NCBI GenBank assembly: GCA_021613375.1 | Contig: CM038708.1 | Location: forward strand, 31,135,559-31,199,558 | DNA: 64,000 nucleotides | Direction: 5' to 3' | From: Megaleporinus macrocephalus | Taxonomy: Eukaryota; Chordata; Actinopteri; Characiformes; Anostomidae | In this document: positions 52,101-53,256 of the stretch, one piece after another | Position numbering within the stretch: position 1 is the first letter of the stretch | How the letters are laid out: every line of letters starts with the position of its first letter | Notes under the pieces: generated by a model | Told to the model about the DNA's origin: nothing | Database searches by the model: none | What the model saw: only the letters and a program-made list of their open reading frames with translations | Position numbers and translations under genes: made by a program

Positions 52101-53256
52101 AAATGAATCTGATAAGAGACTTTTCTATTCCTTCTACTTATTATTATATATTATCCAGCTAAAAAAAGCAGGCTTGTTCATGTTCATTTTTCTAAGTTGA
52201 GAAATGTATTTTTAACATGTGGTGCGTTATTTGTCATACCATTAAACTGAATATGATTTGCACAGGTGTAAAGGTCAAAAAATATCCAAGCACCATGTCT
52301 AAGCAAGGGTATGTTTGAAAACCCAGGCCAATCTCCTTCGACAGAAATTAGGTCGGTAGTTTTCCGTTAAGTGAGCAAGAAGCCCCCTTGGGACGCGGTG
52401 AGATTTGGGACCAGAAACTGTTACTAAATACTGTTGGAAGGTGGCAAGCAATCCACCTGCTCGACTGTTTACAATGCAAATGAGATACCGATCACATTTT
52501 TCAACTGGGGGTGTTTGCATCATCCATCACTGGGCACGGTAAGGAATTGGATTTTGACAAGACCCTTTTTAACATGCTGCTGGAGCACTGACAGAAATAA
52601 ACAAGAGCGAAGGGATGAAATGCCCCCACACAATATTTTTGATTCTGAACCACAAATGCAGAAACACTATCATACTAATAAAGCACTTACCTGTAAGTGT
52701 GCTTATCCATAGTTAAAAGTAGCAATTGCATTAATTCCATTATAATAACATTATTCTTATATATTTGTAAGTGCTTTATAAATTGCCCCTTAAAATTAGT
52801 TTTCTACTACAGCACAAGTAAAAGCACCTAAAACACTAAAGCACGGCTTGTTTGTTTATTGATTAAATTAGGACCAAGTGGTCATTTAGAACGAGGCGTC
52901 TTGTTCACTCTTCACTGCGAAGGTCACGCGTGTCATTTCAGATGGACTGACATGGACTGATGAGCCCTCGACAATCCCACAGGCAAAATTAGTTATTGAG
53001 CTAAAGCAGGGGATTGGGGCTGGGGAGGAGAATATCCACTAATGGCCTGTAGCTCAGTGTTAAATGTGACGTCAAACGTGTCACTCAGGGCACACTTAAC
53101 ATCAATTCATCTAGTCAGGACTTAAATGTGTTTGAGTGAGAGAGTATTTCTAACCTGATTGCAGGTGGCAATGTCAACACCCCCCTTCAGATACTCCAGA
53201 ACCTTATCGATGTTCCCCGCTCTTGCAGCCCGTAGAAAACTGGTGTTGCTGTCCGA
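565..53256 (-). CDS. ank2: ank2 (ankyrin-B) gene, partial; 34 exons in window
   Basis: Ankyrin-B is an adaptor at the inner face of the plasma membrane. Its ankyrin repeats bind transporters, channels and L1-family adhesion proteins, and its ZU5 region binds beta-spectrin. The 34 exons listed below join to 3,881 nt without a stop (about 1,293 residues): 24 ankyrin repeats, a linker, ZU5-N and the start of ZU5-C. The MMVNRTTE microexon and the [19 protein letters not shown] stretch are of the ankyrin-B type as I remember the human protein. Missing are the initiator exon (right of 53256) and everything after ...TTNVSAR (left of 565), including UPA, the death domain and any giant neuronal exon. 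Whether this is the ank2a or ank2b ohnolog is not determined. Confidence 0.97.
849..1053 (-). CDS. ank2: ank2 exon w33: ZU5-C ([13 protein letters not shown])
   Basis: 205 nt, entering in phase 0 and leaving in phase 1, encoding [19 protein letters not shown], then [18 protein letters not shown], and ending LRLLCSIT(G). The [14 protein letters not shown] loop is of the ankyrin-2 type; ankyrin-1 and -3 differ clearly there. It therefore carries much of the weight of the gene assignment. The acceptor is TGACTAG and the donor ACAG/GTGAGT. Confidence 0.97.
1465..1965 (+). mobile_element. Tc1-like transposase fossil A
   Basis: Lies in the intron 1054-2213, antisense to ank2. The 5' part translates to a Tc1 N-terminal helix-turn-helix region ([17 protein letters not shown], then AIRRKLNH). 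The 3' part keeps the DNA behind a catalytic core ('catggtggcggcagtatta', 'gggcctgttttgct', 'atgcagcaagacaacgatcc'). An internal stretch of the catalytic region is missing and the frame is broken, so it is a dead copy. Confidence 0.85.
2169..2207 (-). other. Perfect 15-bp hairpin just after a 5' splice site
   Basis: Bases 2169-2183 and 2193-2207 are exact reverse complements (ATGATCTCTAACTCT arm) with a nine-base loop. On the transcript the stem starts seven bases after the donor of exon w32 (junction 2214/2213). It could fold over or near the donor and affect U1 access. Confidence 0.8.
2214..2425 (-). CDS. ank2: ank2 exon w32: ZU5-N/ZU5-C junction ([15 protein letters not shown])
   Basis: 212 nt, entering in phase 1 and leaving in phase 0, encoding [19 protein letters not shown], then [19 protein letters not shown], and ending [17 protein letters not shown] is the turn that starts the second ZU5 module. 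The acceptor is TGTTTCCTCAG and the donor CAG/GTAGCT. A perfect 15-bp inverted repeat begins seven bases into the following intron. Confidence 0.97.
2639..2793 (-). CDS. ank2: ank2 exon w31: ZU5-N continued ([17 protein letters not shown])
   Basis: 155 nt, entering in phase 2 and leaving in phase 1, encoding [19 protein letters not shown] through [14 protein letters not shown] and ending ILNGMDE. It is near-identical to mammalian ankyrin-B. The acceptor is GCTTTCAG. The donor, GAGG/GTGAAG, was chosen because the extra G completes the GAG codon of the next exon ([11 protein letters not shown]). Confidence 0.96.
3250..3860. mobile_element. Inverted-repeat element, Tc1-like MITE
   Basis: The intron 2794-4470 holds matching inverted ends. 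ATAATTATTGGCACCCCT at 3308-3325 pairs with AGGGGTGACAATAATTA at 3806-3822, with one mismatch in the core. The 'attattggcacccc' ends are typical of a teleost Tc1 family. No transposase is legible between them, so it is probably a non-autonomous or deleted copy. The outer limits are approximate. Confidence 0.6.
4471..4569 (-). CDS. ank2: ank2 exon w30: 99-nt ZU5-N insert resembling a duplicated exon end
   Basis: 99 nt, phase 2-2, encoding [17 protein letters not shown] and ending GPPGTKFLG. It has a good pyrimidine-rich acceptor (the tract runs from about 4616 down to 4570) and the donor GG/GTAGGA. From its EGE triplet it matches the last 21 residues of the preceding exon at 12 positions (EGE-L-SR-GP-G-FLG), which suggests an ancient partial duplication. 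I recall a nearly identical insert in ankyrin-G isoforms, so it is conserved rather than a local oddity. Since phase and length allow skipping, it is probably a cassette. Confidence 0.88.
4570..5402. other. Intron, nothing recognised
   Basis: 833 bp between exons w29 and w30. Apart from the acceptor tract next to 4570 I see no repeat, RNA gene or additional exon here. The open frames in it have no recognisable coding character. Confidence 0.6.
5403..5627 (-). CDS. ank2: ank2 exon w29: ZU5-N domain with spectrin-binding DAR motif
   Basis: 225 nt, phase 2-2, 75 residues beginning [16 protein letters not shown] and ending [13 protein letters not shown]. The VDARGG segment contains the DAR triplet that is needed for beta-spectrin binding in ankyrin-B and -G (established by alanine substitution in the literature). 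The RIIIPPRKC and [10 protein letters not shown] strands are also intact. The acceptor is TTTGTAG and the donor GG/GTAAGC. Confidence 0.97.
6078..6838. repeat. Intron 5628-7355: CA and AT microsatellites
   Basis: This 1.7-kb intron holds a (CA)n tract at 6078-6102 and an (AT)n tract of about 60 bp at 6778-6838. The short open frames crossing them (runs of HTHT or YIYI) are artefacts of the repeats. Confidence 0.9.
7356..7391 (-). CDS. ank2: ank2 exon w28: 36-nt cassette ([12 protein letters not shown])
   Basis: 36 nt, phase 2-2, encoding [11 protein letters not shown](S) between acceptor CTCTCTCCAG and donor AGCAG/GTGACT. It fits in frame between HSG and [12 protein letters not shown]. Mammalian ankyrins have a comparable short insert (RASPCLERDNSS type, from memory) at exactly this point. 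Skipping restores HSGFLVSF directly. It is very probably an alternatively used exon at the N-terminal edge of ZU5-N. Confidence 0.85.
8177..8236. repeat. (CTAA)n tetranucleotide microsatellite
   Basis: About 14 uninterrupted copies of a CTAA/AACT unit in the intron between w27 and w28. It has no evident function and is likely to vary in length. Confidence 0.92.
8556..8584 (-). repeat. CA repeat next to the exon w27 donor
   Basis: (TG)n on the + strand, so (CA)n on the ank2 transcript. It begins about eight bases downstream of the GG/GTACGG donor at 8594. CA repeats in this position are known hnRNP L binding sites that tune splicing of the upstream exon. Confidence 0.85.
8594..8691 (-). CDS. 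ank2: ank2 exon w27: linker into ZU5 ([11 protein letters not shown])
   Basis: 98 nt, entering in phase 0 and leaving in phase 2, encoding [20 protein letters not shown] and ending SSSPVHS(G). It is highly conserved in vertebrate ankyrins directly before ZU5-N. The acceptor is ATTTGCAG. The donor GG/GTACGG is followed eight bases later by a long CA repeat on the transcript strand. Confidence 0.96.
8937..9150 (+). repeat. Teleost interspersed repeat (caattcaagtttatttgta type)
   Basis: Contains the cues 'tcaattcaagtttatttgta', 'cacaaagcagctttacag', 'ggtgagcaagccagaggcaa' and 'aaaccttgggaggaacca', which mark a very abundant repeat of otophysan fish genomes. It supports the taxonomic guess. It lies in the intron between w26 and w27. 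Confidence 0.7.
9352..9439 (-). CDS. ank2: ank2 exon w26: linker ([13 protein letters not shown] segment)
   Basis: 88 nt, entering in phase 2 and leaving in phase 0, encoding (S)[17 protein letters not shown] and ending DDAIRNYQ. It corresponds to the variable SSDRSHTLSHASY region of mammals but has diverged considerably after the DRS(Y/H)T core. The acceptor is TTGTTTCAG and the donor CAG/GTAAAC. Confidence 0.92.
9574..9585 (-). CDS. ank2: ank2 exon w25: 12-nt microexon (SRLQ)
   Basis: Twelve nucleotides, phase 2-2, between a textbook acceptor (AACCTCCTCCCACAG) and the donor AAAG/GTATGA. Joined to its neighbours it reads S-R-L-Q-S where mammals have SLRSF-type sequence. Skipping it also keeps the frame (SD-S-TDRSYT). 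It is supported by splice-site quality and frame on both sides rather than by length. Confidence 0.85.
9586..10720. other. Intron, nothing recognised
   Basis: 1.1 kb between w24 and the 12-nt exon w25. AT-rich, with no repeat family, RNA gene or extra exon that I could support. Confidence 0.55.
10721..10862 (-). CDS. ank2: ank2 exon w24: linker ([12 protein letters not shown] segment)
   Basis: 142 nt, entering in phase 1 and leaving in phase 2, encoding [17 protein letters not shown], then [17 protein letters not shown], and ending EGGRSD. It is strongly conserved with mammalian ankyrin-B. The acceptor is TGTTGTAG and the donor GATAG/GTACAT. Confidence 0.96.
11012..11040. repeat. CA microsatellite in intron 10863-12454
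   Basis: A (CA)n tract inside the 1.6-kb intron between w23 and w24. The same intron also carries the long inverted repeat at 11480-11592, and otherwise I see nothing in it. Confidence 0.85.
11480..11592. repeat. Long hairpin-forming inverted repeat
   Basis: The arms 11480-11529 and 11544-11592 are reverse complements over about 50 bases with only a few mismatches, separated by a 14-base loop. Shared cues are AACAGTTT(G/A)ATAATATTC and TTTGTAGCCAAAA. It may be a palindromic MITE or a structured intronic RNA. No terminal motif assigns it to a family. Confidence 0.75.
12455..12502 (-). CDS. ank2: ank2 exon w23: 48-nt acidic cassette (probable alternative)
   Basis: 48 nt, phase 1-1, encoding (V)[15 protein letters not shown](G). 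The donor GAAG/GTACAC is clear. The acceptor was chosen as TAG/TG at 12503 because the nearer CAG at 12492-12494 would give an in-frame stop with the incoming phase. The length is divisible by three and the phases match on both sides, so it can be skipped. Ankyrin-3 has an acidic insert at the same place, as I recall. The polypyrimidine tract is poor, which fits regulated inclusion. The peptide frame is secure and the exact 5' edge less so. Confidence 0.72.
12624..12696 (-). CDS. ank2: ank2 exon w22: linker after ankyrin repeats
   Basis: 73 nt, entering in phase 0 and leaving in phase 1, encoding [18 protein letters not shown] and ending VSDEE(G). It matches the conserved linker between repeat 24 and the acidic segment of ankyrin-B. 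The acceptor is TTGTACAG and the donor GAAG/GTGAGT. From here on exons no longer obey the 99-nt phase-0 rule. Confidence 0.96.
12697..13529. other. Intron, nothing recognised
   Basis: 833 bp between the last ankyrin-repeat exon and the linker. AT-rich, with no repeat or extra exon recognised. Confidence 0.55.
13530..13628 (-). CDS. ank2: ank2 exon w21: ankyrin repeat 24
   Basis: 99 nt, phase 0-0, encoding [18 protein letters not shown] and ending TEEIITTTT. This is the last, capping repeat. The threonine run begins the extended linker toward ZU5. The acceptor is TATCGCAG/AAT and the donor ACA/GTGAGT. Confidence 0.97.
13660..14048 (-). repeat. Compound CA-rich minisatellite after the exon w20 donor
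   Basis: Fills almost the whole 423-bp intron between ankyrin repeats 23 and 24. On the + strand it is TG-rich, with about four tandem copies of a unit of roughly 93 bp. Each unit carries variants of 'tatatgtgtgatcgtgctgt', 'tatgcatgtgtg' and 'gggggtgtctg'. On the transcript it is CA-rich and starts directly behind the GTGAGT donor. Confidence 0.88.
14052..14150 (-). CDS. ank2: ank2 exon w20: ankyrin repeat 23
   Basis: 99 nt, phase 0-0, encoding [18 protein letters not shown] and ending KPNAITV. The acceptor is TTCATTCAG/AAC. The donor GTG/GTGAGT is followed at once by several hundred bases of CA-rich repeat on the transcript strand (13660-14045). Confidence 0.97.
14238..14336 (-). CDS. ank2: ank2 exon w19: ankyrin repeat 22
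   Basis: 99 nt, phase 0-0, encoding [18 protein letters not shown] and ending SVNSKTK. The acceptor is CTCTTCTAG/CTG and the donor AAG/GTACAT. The KSNASVNSK segment departs from the KQGANVNAK-type sequence I recall in mammals. An intron of only 87 bp follows. Confidence 0.96.
14337..15324. other. Intron, nothing clearly recognised
   Basis: 988 bp between w18 and w19. A stretch near 14821-14850 ('atgattaactcatttgtccc') recurs slightly changed near 15793-15824 in the next intron upstream, hinting at an old shared repeat. Nothing else stands out. Confidence 0.5.
15325..15423 (-). CDS. ank2: ank2 exon w18: ankyrin repeat 21
   Basis: 99 nt, phase 0-0, encoding [18 protein letters not shown] and ending SLDQQTK. 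The acceptor is CTCGACAG/AGT and the donor AAA/GTAAGG. Confidence 0.97.
15424..16477. other. Intron, nothing clearly recognised
   Basis: 1.05 kb between w17 and w18. It contains a T-run near 15826 and the diverged partner of the 14821 stretch. No gene is visible. Confidence 0.5.
16478..16675 (-). CDS. ank2: ank2 exon w17: ankyrin repeats 19 and 20 (fused exon)
   Basis: 198 nt, phase 0-0. Its repeats begin [18 protein letters not shown] and [18 protein letters not shown], and the exon ends QVNVPTK. The acceptor is CGTGCAG/AAT and the donor AAG/GTAACT. It is separated by 186 bp from the repeat-18 exon. Confidence 0.97.
16862..16960 (-). CDS. ank2: ank2 exon w16: ankyrin repeat 18
   Basis: 99 nt, phase 0-0, encoding [18 protein letters not shown] and ending SPHATAK. 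The acceptor is CTTACAG/AAC and the donor AAG/GTGAGA. Confidence 0.97.
16961..17556. other. Intron, nothing recognised
   Basis: 596 bp between w15 and w16. No exon, repeat family or structured element that I can support. Confidence 0.5.
17557..17655 (-). CDS. ank2: ank2 exon w15: ankyrin repeat 17
   Basis: 99 nt, phase 0-0, encoding [18 protein letters not shown] and ending PDAAGK. The acceptor is CTTTTTCAG/AAG and the donor AAG/GTAAGC, a near-consensus donor. Confidence 0.97.
18025..18210 (+). mobile_element. Tc1/mariner transposase fragment B1
   Basis: Around ACTGACCACCCCAGAG (18061-18076) one + frame reads [13 protein letters not shown] with a degenerate NNMD following. This corresponds to the PPQSPDLNIIE...W segment that holds the third catalytic acid of Tc1/mariner transposases. 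It is broken by stops. A second copy of the same family is at about 26900-27130. Confidence 0.65.
19441..19921. mobile_element. TTAA-flanked inverted-repeat element, copy 1
   Basis: Starts after TTAA (19437-19440) with CACTTTGATGCA and ends TGCCTCAAAGTG before a decayed TTAC, so it has roughly 12-bp terminal inverted repeats. The interior matches the element at 62048-62583 ('catcacaaatcc', 'tatttcagttt', 'aggaaatgaat', 'agcttgtgc'). A TTAA target points to piggyBac- or Kolobok-like mobilisation. There is no transposase. Confidence 0.72.
20067..20264 (-). CDS. ank2: ank2 exon w14: ankyrin repeats 15 and 16 (fused exon)
   Basis: 198 nt, phase 0-0. Its two repeats begin [18 protein letters not shown] and [18 protein letters not shown], and the exon ends AHSLATK. 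The acceptor is CTCACTACTAG/GAG and the donor AAG/GTGAGG. The following intron (17656-20066) carries a Tc1 fossil and a TTAA-flanked element. Confidence 0.97.
20265..20607. other. Intron, nothing recognised
   Basis: 343 bp between w13 and w14. No repeat or further exon seen. Confidence 0.5.
20608..20706 (-). CDS. ank2: ank2 exon w13: ankyrin repeat 14
   Basis: 99 nt, phase 0-0, encoding [18 protein letters not shown] and ending GAMVDARAR. The acceptor is TAATCACAG/CGT and the donor AGA/GTAAGA. Confidence 0.97.
20787..20885 (-). CDS. ank2: ank2 exon w12: ankyrin repeat 13
   Basis: 99 nt, phase 0-0, encoding [18 protein letters not shown] and ending ASPDVSNI. The acceptor is CTCTTCAG/TCT and the donor ATA/GTGAGT. 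The next intron is only 80 bp, the shortest in the window. Confidence 0.97.
21025..21077. repeat. Perfect 21-bp palindrome of Tc1-like terminal repeats
   Basis: 21025-21045 and 21057-21077 are exact reverse complements around an 11-base spacer. The arm contains CTACCAGTCAAAAGTTTT, the terminal sequence of a teleost Tc1 family. A decayed third copy follows near 21094-21122 ('ctagtgtactaaaacttgtg'). It is best read as a transposon reduced to its two ends. Confidence 0.75.
21604..21702 (-). CDS. ank2: ank2 exon w11: ankyrin repeat 12
   Basis: 99 nt, phase 0-0, encoding [18 protein letters not shown] and ending SIQAITE. The acceptor is TTCCACAG/AAT and the donor GAG/GTATGT, followed by a short CA-rich stretch. 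Confidence 0.97.
22045..22850 (-). mobile_element. L1-type LINE fragment with broken reverse transcriptase
   Basis: Same strand as ank2. Read from about 22850 leftward it encodes [13 protein letters not shown] (the RT motif before the catalytic loop), then [14 protein letters not shown]. This is the YxDD box with its first aspartate replaced by glycine (codon GGT at 22687-22689). After about 65 codons it hits two stops and an apparent deletion. A later piece reads [12 protein letters not shown], typical of the L1 C-terminal part. It cannot encode an active enzyme. Confidence 0.82.
22909..23106 (-). CDS. ank2: ank2 exon w10: ankyrin repeats 10 and 11 (fused exon)
   Basis: 198 nt, 66 codons, phase 0-0, two complete repeats. 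They begin [18 protein letters not shown] and [18 protein letters not shown], and the exon ends NPNARAL. The acceptor is CCTCCTCTAG/AAT and the donor CTG/GTACCG. An L1-type LINE fragment on the same strand lies just 3' of it in the intron. Confidence 0.97.
23340..23535 (+). repeat. Dispersed repeat, second copy of the 340-555 family
   Basis: 'ctgaccaatcagagcagact', 'gggcttatcagg', 'cttaaagacacagg' and 'aaatgagcacaataggtccc' match the family at the left edge of the window. It lies in the intron 23107-24217 between w9 and w10. Confidence 0.65.
24218..24316 (-). CDS. ank2: ank2 exon w9: ankyrin repeat 9
   Basis: 99 nt, phase 0-0, encoding [18 protein letters not shown] and ending GAPILARTK. The acceptor is TCCACAG/GAT. 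The donor AAG/GTACAC is followed by ACC and CAC triplets. It is preceded by a transposon-rich intron of 5.3 kb. Confidence 0.97.
24785..25501. mobile_element. Inverted-repeat element (MITE-like), class unknown
   Basis: Begins CTAAGGGTGTGTTCACACT and ends GAGTACACCCTAAG; the ends are imperfect inverted repeats. The interior is GC-richer than its surroundings and holds palindromic gatcacacta/tagtgtgatc-type segments ('gatcacactagtcaaac'). No transposase. It lies in the 5.3-kb intron between w8 and w9. Confidence 0.6.
26900..27130 (+). mobile_element. Tc1/mariner transposase fragment B2
   Basis: Shares ACTGACCACCCCAGAG (26958-26973) with the fragment near 18.06 kb, again reading PPQSP in one frame, and ends with the same kind of AAGAATGGAAACTGA tail. 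It is heavily decayed. Confidence 0.55.
27131..29627. other. Rest of the intron between w8 and w9; nothing firm
   Basis: AT-rich sequence. Between about 28735 and 29221 two minus-strand open segments ([20 protein letters not shown] and a neighbour) look as if they might be remains of one old coding unit, but I recognise no family. The rest holds nothing I can name. Confidence 0.35.
29628..29726 (-). CDS. ank2: ank2 exon w8: ankyrin repeat 8
   Basis: 99 nt, phase 0-0, encoding [18 protein letters not shown] and ending GAQIDAKTR. The acceptor is TTGCAG/AAT and the donor AGG/GTGAGT. It lies 352 bp after the repeat-7 exon and 5.3 kb before the repeat-9 exon. Confidence 0.97.
30052..30072 (-). 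repeat. CA repeat next to the exon w7 donor
   Basis: The transcript reads AGG/GTGTGT followed by ACACAC to the end of the tract, so the microsatellite touches the 5' splice site itself. It lies in the 352-bp intron 29727-30078, which is otherwise unremarkable. Confidence 0.88.
30079..30177 (-). CDS. ank2: ank2 exon w7: ankyrin repeat 7
   Basis: 99 nt, phase 0-0, encoding [18 protein letters not shown] and ending AAVDFTAR. The acceptor is TTGCAG/AGT. The donor is a weak-looking AGG/GTGTGT that runs straight into a CA dinucleotide tract on the transcript strand (30052-30072), so donor strength and the tract may act together. Confidence 0.97.
30736..31151. mobile_element. hAT-like non-autonomous element (TATCGG-rich ends)
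   Basis: Both ends carry TGCACCGATA in inverted orientation (30741-30750 and around 31133-31143), followed inward by many subterminal GGTATCGGTATCGG-type repeats. This is the typical design of teleost hAT MITEs. The interior has no coding frame. The flanks show only a weak possible 8-bp duplication (ggcaaata/gacaaata). Confidence 0.7.
31152..34674. other. Rest of the intron between w6 and w7
   Basis: Long AT-rich intron, with an (ATT)n microsatellite at 33538-33576. A 9-nt exon-like unit at 32426-32434 is treated as a finding. No gene is recognised. Confidence 0.5.
34675..34698 (-). CDS. ank2: ank2 exon w6: 24-nt microexon MMVNRTTE
   Basis: Eight codons, MMVNRTTE, in phase 0-0 between acceptor CTGCTACAG and donor GAG/GTAGAG. 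The peptide matches the insert I recall at the same site (between repeats 6 and 7) of human ankyrin-B. It stands alone, with 3.0 kb of intron upstream and 4.5 kb downstream. Its length is a multiple of three, so it can be included or skipped without a frameshift. It would lie between repeats of the solenoid and could change the loop or the superhelix there. Confidence 0.93.
35036..35436 (+). mobile_element. SINE/LINE-tail-like interspersed repeat
   Basis: The sequence runs through 'cagtgtcactgcagtgctga', 'aataatacctgcgctgtggg', 'ctgaccactatagaacaa' and 'agctgataaaatagacaa', in the order of an abundant characiform/siluriform repeat. The hAT element at 35445 is inserted at its downstream edge. 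Confidence 0.65.
35437..36325 (+). mobile_element. hAT element with perfect 8-bp target duplication
   Basis: The element 35445-36317 (873 bp) has matching terminal inverted repeats (TAGAGATGGA...GATC at both ends). It is flanked by identical CATATAAG duplications at 35437-35444 and 36318-36325, the 8-bp signature of hAT insertion. The interior keeps one + frame (35706-35894) resembling a BED zinc finger ([18 protein letters not shown], then [15 protein letters not shown]). The expected second cysteine of the CxxC pair is serine (CKIS). The catalytic part of the transposase is absent, so the copy is not autonomous. Confidence 0.87.
36326..37733. other. Rest of the intron between w5 and w6
   Basis: Contains short AG-rich stretches (36880-36915) that create a 138-residue minus-strand open frame without recognisable features. 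No gene or named repeat. Confidence 0.45.
37734..37919 (-). CDS. ank2: ank2 exon w5: ankyrin repeats 5 and 6 (fused exon)
   Basis: 186 nt, 62 codons, phase 0-0. Repeat 5 begins [18 protein letters not shown]. Repeat 6 begins at [13 protein letters not shown], and the exon ends HNADVQSK. Repeat 5 is shortened, so the exon is 12 nt short of two full 33-codon repeats; this irregular repeat is a known feature of ankyrins. The acceptor is CTTGTAG/GAT and the donor AAG/GTACAT. Confidence 0.97.
37920..38323. other. Intron, nothing recognised
   Basis: 404 bp between w4 and w5, AT-rich. No repeat or further exon seen. Confidence 0.5.
38324..38422 (-). CDS. ank2: ank2 exon w4: ankyrin repeat 4
   Basis: 99 nt, phase 0-0, encoding [18 protein letters not shown] and ending GGNQSTATE. 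The acceptor is TTGCAG/AAT and the donor GAG/GTAAGA. The tyrosine replacing the usual histidine of TPLH is also what I recall in mammalian ankyrin-B repeat 4. Confidence 0.97.
38542..38640 (-). CDS. ank2: ank2 exon w3: ankyrin repeat 3
   Basis: 99 nt, phase 0-0. It begins [16 protein letters not shown] and ends [10 protein letters not shown]. The acceptor is GACTCACAG/AAA and the donor CAA/GTGAGT. Only 119 bp separate it from the repeat-4 exon, one of the tighter exon pairs in the gene. Confidence 0.97.
38985..39265 (+). repeat. Teleost interspersed repeat interrupted by a small insertion
   Basis: Contains 'gtctcaatttcaacatctgc', 'gatttgcagatcattgcatt' and 'agtgtcccaactcttttttg', cues of a common fish repeat 3' end. 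It is split by a 68-bp insert (39117-39184) flanked by a 13-base duplication of ATCATTGCATTCT. Confidence 0.65.
39104..39197 (-). mobile_element. 68-bp SINE-like insert with 13-bp target duplication
   Basis: ATCATTGCATTCT occurs at 39104-39116 and 39185-39197, perfect direct copies around the insert 39117-39184. On the minus strand the insert starts GGCGACATGGTAGTGTAG, the decayed head of a tRNA-like SINE family (GGCGGCACGGTGGTG... type). Confidence 0.75.
40029..40167. repeat. TG then long AG microsatellite
   Basis: A (TG)n run followed by about 120 bp of interrupted (AG)n. On the ank2 transcript this is a CT-rich tract in the 3.9-kb intron between w2 and w3, not next to a splice site. The remainder of the intron shows only a tRNA-like piece near 41.8 kb. 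Confidence 0.88.
41783..41850 (-). repeat. tRNA-like SINE head
   Basis: On the minus strand it reads CTCCCTGAGTGGTGCAATTG ... GGGTTTGAATCCC, resembling A-box and B-box (GGTTCRANNCC) promoter elements of a tRNA-derived SINE. It lacks cloverleaf integrity and is not a functional tRNA gene. Confidence 0.55.
42584..42682 (-). CDS. ank2: ank2 exon w2: ankyrin repeat 2
   Basis: 99 nt, 33 codons, phase 0-0. It begins [18 protein letters not shown] and ends GSSVDAATK, with acceptor TTTACAG/AAT and donor AAG/GTGGGC. It has the LHLAA helix-1 signature of an ankyrin repeat and lies about 3.9 kb upstream of the next exon. Confidence 0.97.
42683..46118. other. Part of the 10.5-kb intron after exon w1
   Basis: No exon is recognised. 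It holds an (AAAC)n microsatellite at 45005-45028 and AT-rich unique-looking sequence. Confidence 0.5.
46119..46435. repeat. 37/38-bp minisatellite, about 8.5 copies
   Basis: The units begin AACAGTGTCTGA and end GGAGTAT. Lengths run 37, 38, 37, 38, then 37 four times, with a partial ninth. Units 2-3 and 4-5 form near-identical 75-bp dimers. Because 75 is divisible by three, a spurious minus-strand open frame runs through it. Confidence 0.95.
46760..47418 (+). mobile_element. Tc1-like transposase fossil C
   Basis: Decayed DDE transposon of a third family. Cues are 'caacaacattatgtggtaac', 'agtggactgcctgaatttac', 'gaaagtctttgggatg', 'ctggatggaaataaatgttg' and the terminal 'gcggtccaacgcaatattag' followed by 'agtgtgtgacctttt'. 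The frame is broken many times. Confidence 0.75.
48967..49402. mobile_element. 436-bp MITE with 24-bp terminal inverted repeats
   Basis: The termini 48967-48990 and 49379-49402 match in inverted orientation at 23 of 24 bases (core GTGTGTCTCAAAACCTAG). They are flanked by ACT on both sides (48964-48966, 49403-49405), a possible 3-bp target duplication. The interior is non-coding. Confidence 0.82.
49480..49960 (+). mobile_element. I-clade-like LINE 3' end
   Basis: One frame reads [20 protein letters not shown] and continues [15 protein letters not shown] before a stop, the C-terminal end of a fish LINE ORF2. The 3' UTR ends with 'gctcaggataagagtgtctg', 'ctaaatgccg' and a (TAAATG)n tail, typical of I/Nimb-type elements. 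It is 5'-truncated. Confidence 0.8.
49961..53154. other. Rest of the 10.5-kb intron
   Basis: No exon or repeat family is recognised. 52299-52560 and 52860-53100 are less AT-rich and more complex than their surroundings and might be conserved non-coding DNA; this is only an impression. The 140-residue open frame at 50754-51176 (+) has no recognisable domain. Confidence 0.4.
53155..53256 (-). CDS. ank2: ank2 exon w1: ankyrin repeat 1
   Basis: 102 nt, phase 0 at both ends, encoding [15 protein letters not shown] followed by the rest of repeat 1 and ending DIATCNQ. It has a strong pyrimidine-rich acceptor (TTTCTTGTCTTCCAG) and the donor CAG/GTTAGA. Upstream alternative first exons in ankyrins splice onto exactly this SDSN/SDAN junction, so this is the second coding exon and the initiator exon lies further right. 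A 10.5-kb intron follows it. Confidence 0.96.

Noticed and set aside
565..53256. Assignment to ank1 or ank3
   Set aside because: MMVNRTTE between repeats 6 and 7, SDSN at the first junction and VLNGFGGD in ZU5-C fit ankyrin-2; ankyrin-3 has SDAN and a different ZU5-C loop, and ankyrin-1 diverges more strongly.
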